From Anthoceros angustus (lineage: Eukaryota > Streptophyta > Anthocerotopsida > Anthocerotales > Anthocerotaceae), in NCBI GenBank assembly GCA_010909165.1, contig VJWM01000182.1, positions 124,001-188,000 on the forward strand: 64,000 nt of DNA, written 5' to 3'. The translations under genes and the position numbers were made by a program. Within the stretch, counting starts at the first letter, position 1. Every line of letters begins with the position of its first letter. The notes beneath the pieces were generated by a model. The model saw only the letters and a list, made by a program, of their open reading frames with translations, was not told the DNA's origin and searched no databases. This document shows, one piece after another, positions 1 through 10,792 of the stretch.

Positions 1-1931
1 ATTGCTGAGCTTATAAGCCAACAGAAGACCCGGCTGTGATTGCAAGACCTGTTCCACCCTTATTTTGAAGGGTCGGCATACTCCCTCAAACACTCGATCA
101 AGTACAAAAGCCATGTCTGTCTCAACCTTGCTCTCGTCTCTATCCACTTCTCTAGAAAAGCGCCTGGATGCTGAACCATCAAATGAGCCCTTCCGAGAGC
201 CATTGGCTAATGTGGCATCAGTGTTGAAGAGCGCCAGAGCAAGATCATGCTCAGATGCCAAGGCCTGTAGCAAAAGGAAGTGAAGTGTCTCAGTTCAACC
301 TACAATTGATCTCAAGATGCAATCCTAGAAAACTCTGGAGAGTTTGTCCTATCTTCACCTGATGAAGCCATGCAAGCATATCACCAACATATCGGAGCGG
401 ATCAGGTGCATGTACTTCTATGGGTCTGGGCATTCCACCAGGACCTCCTCGTGTAAGTGCACTGAGGAAGCGCCTAAATAGGGCGTTGTGTCTTGTGTTG
501 GCCACCTGTTATTTACAGTCAAAGATGGCTAACTGAGTGAAAGGTCTGCACCAATCTGGAAATGACATCAGATTGCAGCCTTTCTCATACACAGCAATAG
601 ACGGCGTGGTATCCCCTCACCTCCTCTGCACAGTACTTGAAAAGAACCGGCCTTTCTTTCAAAGCTGCTGCAGCTGTTTTCAACAGCTCACTGACTTCAG
701 GGGTATCATTATCACCGAGGCTACGACACTCTGCCTGCACCCACCTGCCAGAATCAGCAAACTGAGAAACGGGCAGATAAGGAGGCACAAAAGGCACCAG
801 GATGACTAAATAGATCATAGACACGATGGAAATATCCTGCAGTTGGCAACTATTTATGATCGGGGCAAGACTTCTATGCTTTCATACTGTGCAGCAGCTG
901 AGTACCTGCAAAGTCGCTCATATGCCCCTTCTTGATAAACAGCCATCATGTCCATCAACTCTAGCCCTGCTCGCTGAAGAGAGAAAGAACACCAACGATT
1001 AGGAAAGGCATTAAGAGGTCAGAGATGAACAGCACGTTTCGACAGAATAGAGAATACCTGGTGATGTGTCCGCAATAGAACCTTGCAGTTGGAATGTATC
1101 TCTTGAACACGTGTGAGTGCCTTGAAAAAGTTCTCATTGAGATCATCTTCGCGTAATGCATTCACCTGGGAATGCCGGATCGAATGTTCATGCCTAACGA
1201 GGAAGGATACCCGACAGTTACATCCTGCTCACACGAACATGCGTACCTCCTCAGGAGAAAGCTGATAATTGTGCAGAAAGTTTGCAATTAGTTCTTGTCT
1301 TTGGTTGGCGTTTTCAAGCTCCTGCTTGAGTCTGTCTGTAGCTGTCACTATTTCGCCAGTAGTGGCACTCCAGCTGCTCAATGACTTGGCTATTCTGTCA
1401 GATCATCACAAACGTGAAGACCAGACTTTATACCAAACATCGGAACAAAAGAGTTTGAAGGTGAATCCTTACCTGTCACAGCACTCTGCTAACCCAGCGA
1501 CCTCCAACTCCACCACGTCCAGAGCCTGGAAAACACACATGAGATCACCTCAAACCACGGACCTTGACATAAAGCGTTAGACCCGAAACATACATACTGC
1601 TGGAGCATAACCCTAGGATCTACAGGGCAAGTCCGCAATAGGCTGAGCGCTGGTGGTGCGGAACTGCATAGATGCGGGGGTTCAAACGGTGGCCTGTGAC
1701 GCAATGACAAATGTGTAGGACCTTCTGAGCGGACTCGGATGCTCTGAGGAACTCGTCATTGATCATCAGTGCACGCTTCTCAATCGTAGCTCGCAGGTTC
1801 CTGCGGGCCTGGAGAGTGTTTTCGGTGTAGAAAGTGGACAGAGTTCCCAGGGATGGCAGCAGCTCCGGGGAGTCGGTACGGGTCTCCAAAACTTTCTTCA
1901 GCTTGCGCGACAGCCCCGGTGCCGTCGCCAT
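1..1931 (-). CDS. COG6: Conserved oligomeric Golgi complex subunit 6, 5' part (partial)
   Basis: This encodes COG6, a lobe-B subunit of the eight-subunit COG tether that captures intra-Golgi retrograde vesicles and keeps glycosyltransferases in place. Eight exons can be followed on the minus strand with GT-AG borders and continuous frame: 1931-1722, 1525-1473, 1394-1247, 1165-1058, 973-906, 744-621, 505-359 and 264-1, together 374 codons without a stop. The start is the ATG at 1931-1929, which opens [15 protein letters not shown] as in plant COG6. An upstream in-frame ATG at 2048 gives residues without family resemblance. Recognisable blocks are [15 protein letters not shown], the [18 protein letters not shown] block, [32 protein letters not shown] and [18 protein letters not shown]. 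Introns are short (78-196 bp); the first donor is a weak GTCCTA. The gene continues beyond base 1, so the C-terminal half is missing. No frameshifts are seen, unlike the nearby repeats. Confidence 0.95.
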
Positions 1932-2500
1932 GGCTCCTCGCCGCGGTGAACACCAGGGCAATCGTGCGTGTTTTGGGATTTCGCTATGTACACACCGGAG
2001 CCATGATCTGATTGACGAGTAGAGAGTAGGGCCAACTCTAACAACCACTGAGGTGGAAAGGTGAACCCCAAATGTATCGGGATGATACCCGTGCAGAAGC
2101 TTGTGGGGAGGCTCGGGCTCTGTTGGGAGTTCTCTTTGTCCAAGCCAGCGCTGAGAGCCTAATTGGTCACTCTCTACCTGCCCCCTAATTGTGAAGAATC
2201 CGCAAGTCGTACAGCCGGGGTTTCTCGTTTGTCTGTGGAAATCCAGGGCGGCGTGGCGAGGACACGGCGAGGAGTGGGCGCGGAGGCGCGCAGTTCACCA
2301 CCCTTGGGCATACTGACCCTGCAGGTGGAAGCTTCATCGGCCTGGGTGGCGCGCCGTCGTTAATCGGGGCCCTTCCCACTGCTCTGGGCTTCTTGCACTC
2401 CACCCTACCACCCACCGACCCTCCCCCGCGGGTGTTAGTCCTTTGCCAGCACGGGTGCCTTTCAGAAGGGCTCGCAGCTGACCTCATAGACCGTGGGGAG
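1932..2500. other. COG6 upstream region
   Basis: About 570 bases lie between the COG6 start and the PPR relic. The half next to COG6 should hold its 5' UTR and promoter, but I see no clear TATA box. Bases 2215-2440 are GC-rich. The short ORFs on both strands show no family resemblance. Confidence 0.4.
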
Positions 2501-2510
2501 AAGATTGCTG

Positions 2511-2735
2511 GATAGTGTAATCTTGGGCAACCTCCTTGTGGACATGTATGCAAAACATGGTGAATTGGAAGATGCACGCCAGATTTTGGACAGCATGGCC
2601 ACAAAGGATGTGGTGACATGGATGGTCCTGATTGCTAGGTATGCAAATGTGGTGAACTGAAAGGTGCCCGGCAGGTTTTCCACAGCATGAACGTGAGGAA
2701 TGAATGTGGTGACATGAACAGCCCTGATTGCTTGT
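2511..2735 (+). pseudogene. Pentatricopeptide-repeat (PPR) protein fragment
   Basis: Translating from about 2515 gives two consecutive PPR motifs of the plant PLS type: a block with LVDMYAKHGELEDARQIL then DSMATKDVVTW, followed by YAKCGELKGARQVF. PPR proteins bind organellar RNA and direct editing, splicing or stability. The second motif needs a one-base frameshift near 2646, where GCAAATGTGG should read GCAAAATGTGG; as written the frame ends at a TGA. No start codon, targeting peptide, further repeats or DYW domain are present nearby, so this is a relic or a fragment carried by a transposon. The PPR identity is clear; the gene of origin cannot be named. Confidence 0.8.
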
Positions 2736-2994
2736 TCAAGAGGTTCTTGTTCCGTGAGGACAACTGGAGCAAGAAGGCCTCAATTGGGCTAGCCATGTTA
2801 CTTTTGCTTGCCTTCCGCAGTCCTGTGCAAGGACGGGGGCCTTTCGGAGGGGCAGGCAGCAGCACTCACAGTCTGGGAGATTCCTGGATAACGAACTGGT
2901 GGTGGTGGCAAGCTCCTCCAAGGGGTGACAGGAAAAAAGGCAATCCAAGATGAACTGGACACAACCGGGAGGACCCCTGGAAGCATGCTTGAAG
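2736..2994. other. Unassigned sequence
   Basis: There is no supported gene. The phrase around 2817-2850 (TGTGCAAGGACGGGGGCCTT) resembles the one at 2450-2475 (TTTGCCAGCACGGGTGCCTT), which hints at an old local duplication associated with the PPR relic. Confidence 0.3.
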
Positions 2995-4114
2995 GGCCTT
3001 GCACAATGCTAACGATACCGAGGGCGCGACTGCGGAGTTGGTTTTGGACTTTCCTAAGTAAGGAAAACTGTAGGAAACTGTCCCTCACGGACAGAACTGT
3101 CCGTTCGGAGCTTCTTTCCTTCTTGGCTCTAGAAGGAGGACGAGCTGGAGTTGTCGCAAGGGCGATAGTAGCTGAGTAAACTGGAACAATTTTTCATTTC
3201 ATTCAAAGAACAAGGCCTCCGGTCGGATATCTCGCTTCGAGTAACACCCCTCACTGCGTAGCCTGTAAGGAAGTGACAAGTGCCGGCTTCCCAGCGGTCT
3301 AGGACCTCGCCAATTCACTCCACAAGAGACTTGCATGATTCTCAGTGCTCTCAACACGGTTCTCAGTACTCTCAACCTCACAACACAGCACTAGGTTCTA
3401 AGTAGCCCGCCGTCCACTGACGACTTGCAGGCCACCTTCTCGAGGTGCTTCTCTTTATTGCAAGAATACAACAATGGAATCTGGCTATCTACGCCTAACT
3501 GTGATTCCATGACAAGCTCACTAGCTAGCTCTCCACAGCTCTCTCAACACAAGGCTGCGGCCTTGCACAATGCTAACGATACCGAGGGCGCGACTGCGGA
3601 GTTGGTTTTGGACTTTCCTAAGTAAGGAAAACTGTAGGAAACTGTCCCTCACGGACAGAACTGTCCGTTCGGAGCTTCTTTCCTTCTTGGCTCTAGAAGG
3701 AGGACGAGCTGGAGTTGTCGCAAGGGCGATAGTAGCTGAGTAAACTGGAACAATTTTTCATTTCATTCAAAGAACAAGGCCTCCGGTCGGATATCTCGCT
3801 TCGAGTAACACCCCTCACTGCGTAGCCTGTAAGGAAGTGACCGGCTTCCCAGCGGTCTAGGACCTCGCCAATTCACTCCACAAGAGACTTGCATGATTCT
3901 CAGTGCTCTCAACACGGTTCTCAGTACTCTCAACCTCACAACACAGCACTAGGTTCTAAGTAGCCCGCCGTCCACTGACGACTTGCAGGCCACCTTCTCG
4001 AGGTGCTTCTCTTTATTGCAAGAATACAACAATGGAATCTGGCTATCTACGCCTAACTGTGATTCCATGACAAGCTCACTAGCTAGCTCTCCACAGCTCT
4101 CTCAACACAAGGCT
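2995..4114. repeat. 564-bp tandem duplication (two copies)
   Basis: Copy 1 (2995-3558) and copy 2 (3559-4114) are almost identical. I see one 6-base indel (AAGTGACAAGTGCC against AAGTGACC) and no other clear difference. The unit contains CTTTATTGCAAGAATACAA, whose complement has an AATAAA signal. About 170 bases beyond copy 2 (near 4178-4190) the complement of CCGTTATATATCCC offers a TATA box. On the minus strand the order TATA box then poly(A) signal resembles part of an LTR, but I could not fix TG...CA ends. Confidence 0.85.
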
Positions 4115-4841
4115 TGCAGCGCCTTGCCTGCTCTCTCTCAAAGAGTGAGTCTCACTTGTTCCTCAAAGCCTTTGCTCTATCCGTTATATATCCCGCAGCC
4201 TGACCTCAACTAGGCAACTATTAAATCTAGGGATTCTTACAGACCACTGATCACTAAGAGTCCTCTCTAGGCAGCTCTTCATTTGTGGCTGTAGCAATTC
4301 CTCTCTAACAAGAGATTGCATGAAGCATACAACACATGCATCTTCTCAACAAGGCAGCTACTAACTTAACTTTTTATCTCTTTCAATTTTTCACCTTTCT
4401 ACCTTGTTTCACTAGTACCGTAAATCATGAATACACAAAGCTCTAAAGTGACTACTCAGATTATAGAAACTAGCTCCGAAAGGCGCCGTGAGGGAAACTG
4501 CGGCCCCAGTGAAGAGTTAGCGGAGGAGCGGGCCGGGTCGGCGCAAGAAGTGGGCCGGGTCCAAAGATGGGCAAACATTTTAGTAGTTTAAGAACTACCG
4601 GTGTCGATGGCGTCTCCCATTTCGTGTTTTCTTCCATTCTTTGTGTTATGCTCCTTTCATCTTTCGTTTGCGGACTTGAGTGTGGGAAGTTAGAGTCCTT
4701 TTAATTTATTTTTATATATTCATAGATAGATTATTATATGTTTTTAACCATGTTGTCATGGTCTCCGACTATCATGTACTTCTTGGATTTGAGAATGACT
4801 TGTTATCAAATTCCATTTTCATTGTAGCTTTTTTATTCATA

Positions 4842-5051
4842 ATGAGTGGAGTTTTGGAGCAATTATCATCGAGGAAGCGGAAGAGGGAATGGTGGAAGTT
4901 TCCTCGGCAAATCACATTATGGAGAGATATACATATGCAAGCATGGCATAGTAATGGAGCTAAGGTGCAGGATGGTCAATGGCGATTTGCTTATAGAATG
5001 TCATATCCTAACTTTCTGGTTTTGGTTGATATGCTAGGCCGTATTATGTAG
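4842..5051 (+). pseudogene. Truncated PIF/Harbinger transposase N-terminus, copy 1
   Basis: A 69-codon frame opens MSGVLEQLSSRKRKREWW and ends GQWRFAYRMSYPNFLVLVDML followed by a TAG stop. The FAYRMSYPNF..L block, preceded by a basic and Trp-rich stretch, resembles the region just upstream of the DDE_Tnp_4 nuclease domain of PIF/Harbinger transposases. The catalytic domain is absent, because unrelated GC-rich sequence begins right after the stop. It is therefore a fragment that cannot be active. Family assignment rests on this short motif only. Confidence 0.5.
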
Positions 5052-5057
5052 CATCTA

Positions 5058-5588
5058 TTGAGGAGCCTCTTCAACACCAACATGCAGTTGCCATGGTCCG
5101 TTCCCGCTACGCAACCGGACCAATTTGCCTCCTCCTCGAGCCCTCTCCCGCCATCCATCCTTGCGGAGGGCCACCATCTCCCTTTCAGGCGGTCCAACAG
5201 CTCCGCCCGGCCCCTAACTTCCTCCAAGTCCTTCTCCAATTCGTGATGTCACGCTCCTTACTTGGCCGACTCTCCTCCACCCTCCAATAGAGCTGAGTCG
5301 CTCTATCTCGCTTGTGGTCCATGATTCTCCTTGGAGAATTCCATTCAACTCCACCGTTTTGGAGCCCCTGTGGTCTCCTGCGGTCCTCCACCACGCGCTC
5401 CTCCGTACCTGTACCATCCCAGGAGATCTTCCATCCCTCCTTCTCTTCTTCACGGCTTGCAGTGTTCGCCACCGCCTCTCGGCCTTGAGGTTGTGGCTAC
5501 TCGCCGCCTCCCTCCACCGGTTCCGATCCCGCCGATAGTGGTCCCTATCCGTCTTCGCCGAGGCCTCTGCCTCCCGCGCCCCTTTCAC
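5058..5588 (-). pseudogene. Coiled-coil transposon-type ORF, copy 1 (broken)
   Basis: The minus strand encodes, across two or three frames, a charged helical protein with segments such as NLKAERRWRTLQAVKKRRRD, WRTAGDHRGSKTVE and LEKDLEEARGRAELLDRLE (best seen in copy 2). Glu/Arg/Leu spacing indicates a coiled coil. It resembles the helical part of a gag-like or transposon-accessory protein, but I cannot name a family. Several indels relative to copy 2 interrupt the frame. Confidence 0.4.
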
Positions 5589-6616
5589 CTGGGCCTCCCA
5601 GGCTTGGTGCTATTCACCCGGGCGGTCTCGGCGGGTCCTTGGCCTCTCCTTTGCCTTCTCGCCTCCTCTGCCTCTTCTTGGGCCGCTCCTCTCCGCCTAC
5701 AAAGGTCCTCCGCCTTTGCCGGTGCCTCAAGGTTTCAACTGCTCACAGCACTAGGTTCTAAGTAGCCGCCGTCCAGCGACTTGCAGGCCACCTTCTCGAG
5801 GTGCTTCTCTTTATTGCAAGAATACAACAATGGAATCGGCTATCTACGCCTAGCGTGATTCCATGACAAGCTCACTAGCTAGCTCTCCAGCTCTCTCAAC
5901 ACAAGGCTTGCCTTTCTCTCTCAAAGAGTGAGTCTCACTTGTTCCTCAAAGCCTTTGCTCTATCCGTTATATATCCCGACCTCAACTAGGCAACTATTAA
6001 ATCTAGGATTCTTACGGACCACGATCACTAAGAGTCCTCTCTAGGCGCTCTTCATTTGTTGTAATTCCTCTCTAACAAGAGATTGCATGAAGCATACAAC
6101 ATGCATCTTCTCAACAAAGCTACTAACTTAACTTTTATCTCTTTCAATTTTTCACCTTTCTACCTTGTTTCACTAAATCAGTAAATCATGAATACACAAA
6201 GCTCTAAAGTGACTACTCGGATTATAGAAACTAGCTCGAAAGGCGCCGTGAGAAAGCTACGGCCCAGTGAAGAGTTAGCGGAGGAGCGGGCCGGGTCGGC
6301 GCAAGAAGTGGGCCGGGTCCAAAGATGGGCAAACATTTTAGTAGTTTAAGAACTACAGCCGGCCGTGTCCAGTGGCCGTCTCCCATTTCGTGTTTCGTCT
6401 TCCATTCTTTGTGTTGCGGCTCCTTTCATCTTTCGTTTGCGGACTTGAGTGTGGGGAAGTTAGAGTCCTTTTTAATTTATTTTTTATATATTCATAGATA
6501 GATTATTATATGTTTTTTTAACCATGTTGTCATGGTCTCCTGACTATCATGTACTTCTTGGATTTGAGAATGACTTGTTATCAAATTCCATTTTCATTGT
6601 AGCTTTTTTATTCATA

Positions 6617-6826
6617 ATGAGTGGAGTTTTGGAGCAATTATCATCGAGGAAGCGGAAGAGGGAATGGTGGAAGTTTCCTCGGCAAATCACATTATGGAGA
6701 GATATACATATGCAAGCATGGCATAGTAATGGAGCTAAGGTGCGGGATGGTCAATGGCGATTTGCTTATAGAATGTCATATCCTAACTTTACGGTTTTGG
6801 TTGATATGCTAGGCCGTATTATGTAG
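6617..6826 (+). pseudogene. Truncated PIF/Harbinger transposase N-terminus, copy 2
   Basis: This is the second copy of the 69-codon fragment at 4842. It differs by Gln to Arg (KVRDGQWRF) and Leu to Thr (YPNFTVLVDML), and has the same stop. It lies at the equivalent position in the second 1.8-kb unit, so it arose by the tandem duplication rather than by a second insertion. No DDE domain follows. Confidence 0.5.
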
Positions 6827-6829
6827 CAT

Positions 6830-7360
6830 CTATTGAGGAGCCTCTTCAACACCAACATGCGATTGCCATGGTCCGTTCCCGCTACGCAACCGGACCAATT
6901 TGCCTCCTCCTCGAGCCCTCTCCCCGCCATCCATCCTTGCCTGGAGGGCCACCATCTCCCTTTCCAGGCGGTCCAACAGCTCCGCCCGGCCCCTAGCTTC
7001 CTCCAAGTCCTTCTCCAATTCGGCGATGTCCTGCTCCTTACTTCGCCGTCGACTCTCCTCCACCCTCCAATAGAGCTGGAGTCGCTCTATCTCGCGCTTG
7101 TGGTCCATGATTCTCCCTTGGAGAATTCCATTCCGCTCCACCGTTTTGGAGCCCCTGTGGTCTCCTGCGGTCCTCCACCACGCGCTCCTCCGTACCTGTA
7201 CCATCCCAGGAGATCTTCCATCCCTCCTTCTCTTCTTCACGGCTTGCAGTGTTCGCCACCGCCTCTCGGCCTTGAGGTTGTGGCTACTCGCCGCCTCCCT
7301 CCACCGGTTCGATCCGCCGATAGTGGTCCCTATCCGTCTTCGCCGAGGCCTCGCCTCGCG
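6830..7360 (-). pseudogene. Coiled-coil transposon-type ORF, copy 2
   Basis: In this better copy the frame 7240-6830 is open for 136 codons and includes GRIMDHKREIERLQLYWRVE and ELEKDLEEARGRAELLDRLE, a clear heptad-like coiled coil. Upstream sequence (7240-7360) continues the basic helix WREAASSHNLKAERRWRTLQ in another frame. The protein probably continued from the minus-strand ORFs at 7.7-9.5 kb before duplication broke it. Its function is unknown; a gag-like structural role is possible. Confidence 0.4.
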
Positions 7361-7369
7361 CCCCTTTCA

Positions 7370-7930
7370 CTGGGCCTCCTCACTTGCCTCCTCACTGCCT
7401 CCTCACTGCCTCCTCACTTGCCTCCTCCTCGAGCCCTCTCCGCCTTCTCTTGGCGCGCTCCTCCGCCTACAAAGGTCCTCCGCCTTTGCCGGTGCCTCAA
7501 GGTTTCAACTGCTCACAGCACTAGAGCACCACAGCCTGTCTTGTTGGGCGGACTGGCCTCAGTTGGCCGGCCTTCTCCTCCTCGACTCTAGCGAGGGTCT
7601 CCGCCTTCTCTTGGCGGCTTGGGCGCCTCACCGGCCTTGAAGCTCCACCATTCGTCTTGGTGGCCTCACTTCTGGGCCTTCTGCGCCTCTGCCTCTTCTT
7701 GGGCGCTCCTCTCCGCCTACAAAGGTCCTCCGCCTTTGCCGGTGCCTCTCCCAGCGTGCTTCAGCTGACTACTAGAGCACCACAGCCTGTCTTGTTGGGC
7801 GGACTGGCCTCAGTTGGCCTCCTCCTCGACTCTAGCGAGGGTCTCCGCCTTCTCTTGGCGGCTTGGGCCGCCTCCGCCCTTGAAGCTCCACCATTCGTCT
7901 TGGTGGCCTCACTTCCTGGGCCTTCGTGCC
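7370..7930. repeat. Partial third copies of the 1.8-kb unit end and short CCTCCTCACTGC repeats
   Basis: CCTCCTCACTGC-type units repeat four times at 7376-7430. The block with ACAAAGGTCCTCCGCCTTTG occurs at 5698, 7468 and 7717. The block with ACCACAGCCTGTCTTGTTGG occurs at 7530 and 7780, followed by near-identical sequence. These are additional truncated tandem copies. Confidence 0.75.
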
Positions 7931-7949
7931 CGTTCGCGAGACCCCAAAG

Positions 7950-9480
7950 CACTCCGTCCATGGCGTAGCACCCTCTGGTCTCTTCTGGCCGCTGGGGAGA
8001 TCCCCGTGAAGTCCGCCGTGGGCTCAGGTGCCCGCCCGTTCAAGGACCGCCAAGCCGATCCGGAGGAGGCGGACTAGGGACCTGCACCCACTCAGAGTGT
8101 TGCAGTCGGGCTTCCACCTCCTTAGCCCTCTTAGCTGCTAACTCCTTCTCCGCCCGCCTTCTCTTGGGGTCCGGAGGTGGTGAGGGGGTCCGAGCTGGCT
8201 CGGCCACCCCTCACAGGGCAGGGGTCGGGGTGGGGTTCTTTGCGGTGTCCCCCGCTCCACAGGCGCATCTCGCTCCGCCCTCCTCACTGCCTCCTCTGCT
8301 TCCTGCCACTCCTTCGGCAAGGGCAGAGGGACCGGAGCGGTCCTGGGGGCTGTGGTGGTGGAGGCCGTCTTCCTCTTCTTTCCCTCCCGCCTGGTCTTGC
8401 GAGGTTCGGGGGCCGGGGCCGTCGTAGGTTGCTGGCTTGTTGGTACCGTGACCACTAGCTCCCTCCCTGCTCCAGTCTCCTCCGGCGTGGGGTGCTCCGG
8501 TGGAGGGACTAAGAGGAGGGAAGCGGGAATTTCTTCCCATACTTCCCGGGGCGGCGAGGGGGTCCGTTCCAGTCGTATGGAGTCCGGAATCCCCTCCCAA
8601 TCCTCCTCGTCTTGGACCCGCCTTGTCTTGGGAGGGTGGCCCTCCATCTCCGGTGCTCTCCCTTCTCGCTCCGTCTCGGGAAGGGTCACCAACCCCTTTC
8701 GGAGCGCTCGCTCCTCTTCTCCCTCCCTCAGGAGGTTAAGGTGCCCCCACACATGGATGATGAACGGAGACAGAGCTGATGGGGGCGGCCGCTCGTTTCG
8801 CAACTTCCTCGCCTCCTGATTAACTCGGCCGAAGATGATCCTTCCCCAGTCGGCCCTCTTCCCTCTCTACAGGGCGTGGAGGAACACAAGCAAATTGTCC
8901 CCAAGGTGATCCACCTTGGTGAGCATGTTCCAGTGAACGATGATCTTTGCCACCGCCCTCACCCTCCTATCCAGCAGGTCCGACATTAGCCACCCATTTG
9001 AGGACCGCTGCGTCCCCGGCCTCAAGAGCGCCGCCCTTGCCGCCTCCACCTTCCCTTTAACCTTAAGGGGCTCCGGGATTACACCCCCAATCTTCTCCGC
9101 TGGGCGGTTGTAGACCGCCCTCAGGACCTCCACGGTCCATCTCCTGCGGTCCTCCCTCAAGCTTTTGGAGCGGACCGTTTTATTAGCCAACATCTTCGTA
9201 CTCCGGACCGAGTGTGTTGTCGAACATCAAACCGCTGGAAGATGTCCAGTACGATCTGCACCAATTCTTTGGCCTCCTCCAGCCAAGGCCTGAAGTCCGG
9301 GTAGCGCTTGGTGACGATGTTCCTCTCCACCAGGCGCTAGGGTTCCCAGCCCTCCGCCGCCTTCTTGGGCCCCATAATTGTGCGCCTCCCGGTCTGCTGT
9401 TGTGGCTTGATGATCGACAGCTCTCCTTCTGCACTCCGCCGCATCGAATGCTCCGTTCGCGAAAGAGGGCCACTCGTAGT
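7950..9480 (-). pseudogene. Transposon-encoded protein, plant-transposon-protein-like (broken)
   Basis: Three minus-strand ORFs read as one broken protein. An N-terminal part at about 9473-9183 uses mixed frames, with a PDFRPWLEEAKELVQIVLDI segment. Next come 108 residues at 9193-8867 (REDRRRWTVEVLRAVYNRP, DLLDRRVRAVAKIIVHWNML, VDHLGDNLLVFLHAL). Then come 221 residues at 8803-8138, starting RNERPPPSALSPFIIHVWGHL and followed by a long Pro/Glu/Arg-rich, disordered tail. The middle layout (R.....I..H.......HLGD....FLHAL, then a predicted helix) resembles the putative plant transposon protein or plant mobile domain class, often carried by Ty3/gypsy or Mutator-type elements. The assignment is tentative. 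A stop after FLHAL and frame changes break it. Confidence 0.4.
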
Positions 9481-9830
9481 TACGCTTGGGCACCAGAAAA
9501 GATAGCGCCAGAGGCGGGGTGCACAGCGCGAGTGATGCAGCGCAAGCGATCGAAGAATGGCCTTCTCGGTGCGAGCGTCGAGAATGCGCGGGAGGCGTCC
9601 TTTCGCCCGCCATAGTCTGCATTGCCTCTAGCTTTATGCCGCCACTCGCGTACTCTAGCCTTACTCTGGCACATGTACCCCGAGCGTGGTTACCTGCCCA
9701 TAACGGCCACTGGCAACCCTACGGTCTGGTCCATGCATGCATCCCCCTCTTAGCACTGGCCCACGTGGCGCCTTGCCAAACTACGCTCCCCGTTCCAAAG
9801 TTACCTTTCCTGGCGTACTTATCGCGACTT
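9481..9830. other. Unassigned GC-rich sequence
   Basis: I see no coherent gene. The ORFs on both strands here are short and unlike known families. Confidence 0.3.
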
Positions 9831-9950
9831 ACTCCGGAGTGCAGTCCGGACTCACCGCGGTCTACTCCGGAGTGCGGTCCGTAGTCCCTCAAGCCGCTTC
9901 GAAGCGCGATCCGGAGTCACCCTGTCTATTCCGGAGTGCGATCCGGATTC
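9831..9950. repeat. TCCGGAGTGCGGTCCG-type short repeat
   Basis: A motif close to CTCCGGAGTGCAGTCCGGA recurs at about 9832, 9864 and 9929, with variants in between (GATCCGGAGTCACC, GATCCGGATTC). The half-site TCCGGA is itself palindromic, so the block can fold back on itself. Confidence 0.6.
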
Positions 9951-10092
9951 CCCCGTCCTTAGGCGCTTCGGTCGATCGTCCCCTTCTTACCCGTCTCGGT
10001 CTTATTTCCTCTTTCTCGTCTTATTTCTTACTCCAAACAAAAAAAAAAACTAGCTCATTACCTTTCTAAGGGGGAGAGCCTACGGTCCACAG

Positions 10093-10258
10093 GTGTATAT
10101 ACTGAACAGACAAGCACAAAAAAACAGAGCTACCAGTGAACTGCCACGTTACAGATGTACTAGAACCTACAACAATAAGGTATCTATACTGAATAAACAA
10201 GCACACAAAAACAAAATTACCCGTGAACTACCACGTTACAAATATACTAGAACCTCTT
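10093..10258. repeat. Tandem duplication of about 85 bp
   Basis: TATACTGAACAGACAAGCAC...TGTACTAGAACCT at 10097-10170 is followed by TATACTGAATAAACAAGCAC...TATACTAGAACCT at 10186-10255. Overall identity by eye is high, with scattered substitutions. Confidence 0.75.
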
Positions 10259-10365
10259 GTTTCCTTGAGTGGCAGTTGACGTGAACCTCCTTTTCCTAGA
10301 TCAGTGCACACGATAAGAAGCGTGCCAATTCCTAGCGTATTGCCTTTTTGGCAGCTTTATGTCAT

Positions 10366-10792
10366 TCCTGCCCTTCCTGCCCTTTCTGCCTTTCTTCAAC
10401 CTGCTTGTCTCGGAGCCATTCTTTCTGCCCTTCCTATCCTTCTTGCCTTTCTTAAACTGTTTAGGAGCCCTCCTTCCCGCCCTTCATGTCCTTCCTGCCT
10501 TTCTTCAATTGATTAGGAGCCCCCGTCCCGCCCTTCCTATCCTTCCTGCCTTTCTTCAACCTGCATGTCTGGAGCCCTTCTTCCTGCCCTTCCTGCCTTT
10601 CTTCAACTTGCATGTCTGGAGCCTTTCTTCCTGCCCTTCCTGTCTTTCTTCAACTTGCAAGTCTGGAGCCCTTCTTCCTGCCCTTCTGCCTTTCTTCAAC
10701 TTGCCTGTCTGGAGCCCTTCTTCTTGCCGTTCCTGCCTTTCTTCAACCTGCTTGTTTGGAAGCCCTTCTTCCTCCTATGTCTTGCCTTTCTA
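10366..10792. repeat. 47-bp minisatellite
   Basis: About nine units of roughly 47 bp are built on TTCCTGCCTTTCTTCAACCT then GCATGTCTGGAGCCCTTC. Pyrimidine richness keeps several frames open on the plus strand. These translate to repeats of LPAFLQLACLEPFF, which is a product of the array and not evidence of a gene. Confidence 0.85.

Larger units (their letters stand above)
3944..7517. repeat. 1.8-kb tandem duplication with a Harbinger fragment in each copy
   Basis: The unit at about 3944-5737 is repeated at 5738-7517. Both start CACAGCACTAG and end CAAGGTTTCAACTGCT. Each carries LTR-like sequence, the region with TAGTAGTTTAAGAACTAC, a short Harbinger-like ORF on the plus strand and a coiled-coil ORF on the minus strand. 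The copies differ by many one- to seven-base indels and substitutions that concentrate at CAG/CTG sites (for example TTACAGACC/TTACGGACC, CCACTGATC/CCACGATC, AGGCAGCTC/AGGCGCTC). Parts of the right end recur again at 7520-7930. Confidence 0.85.
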
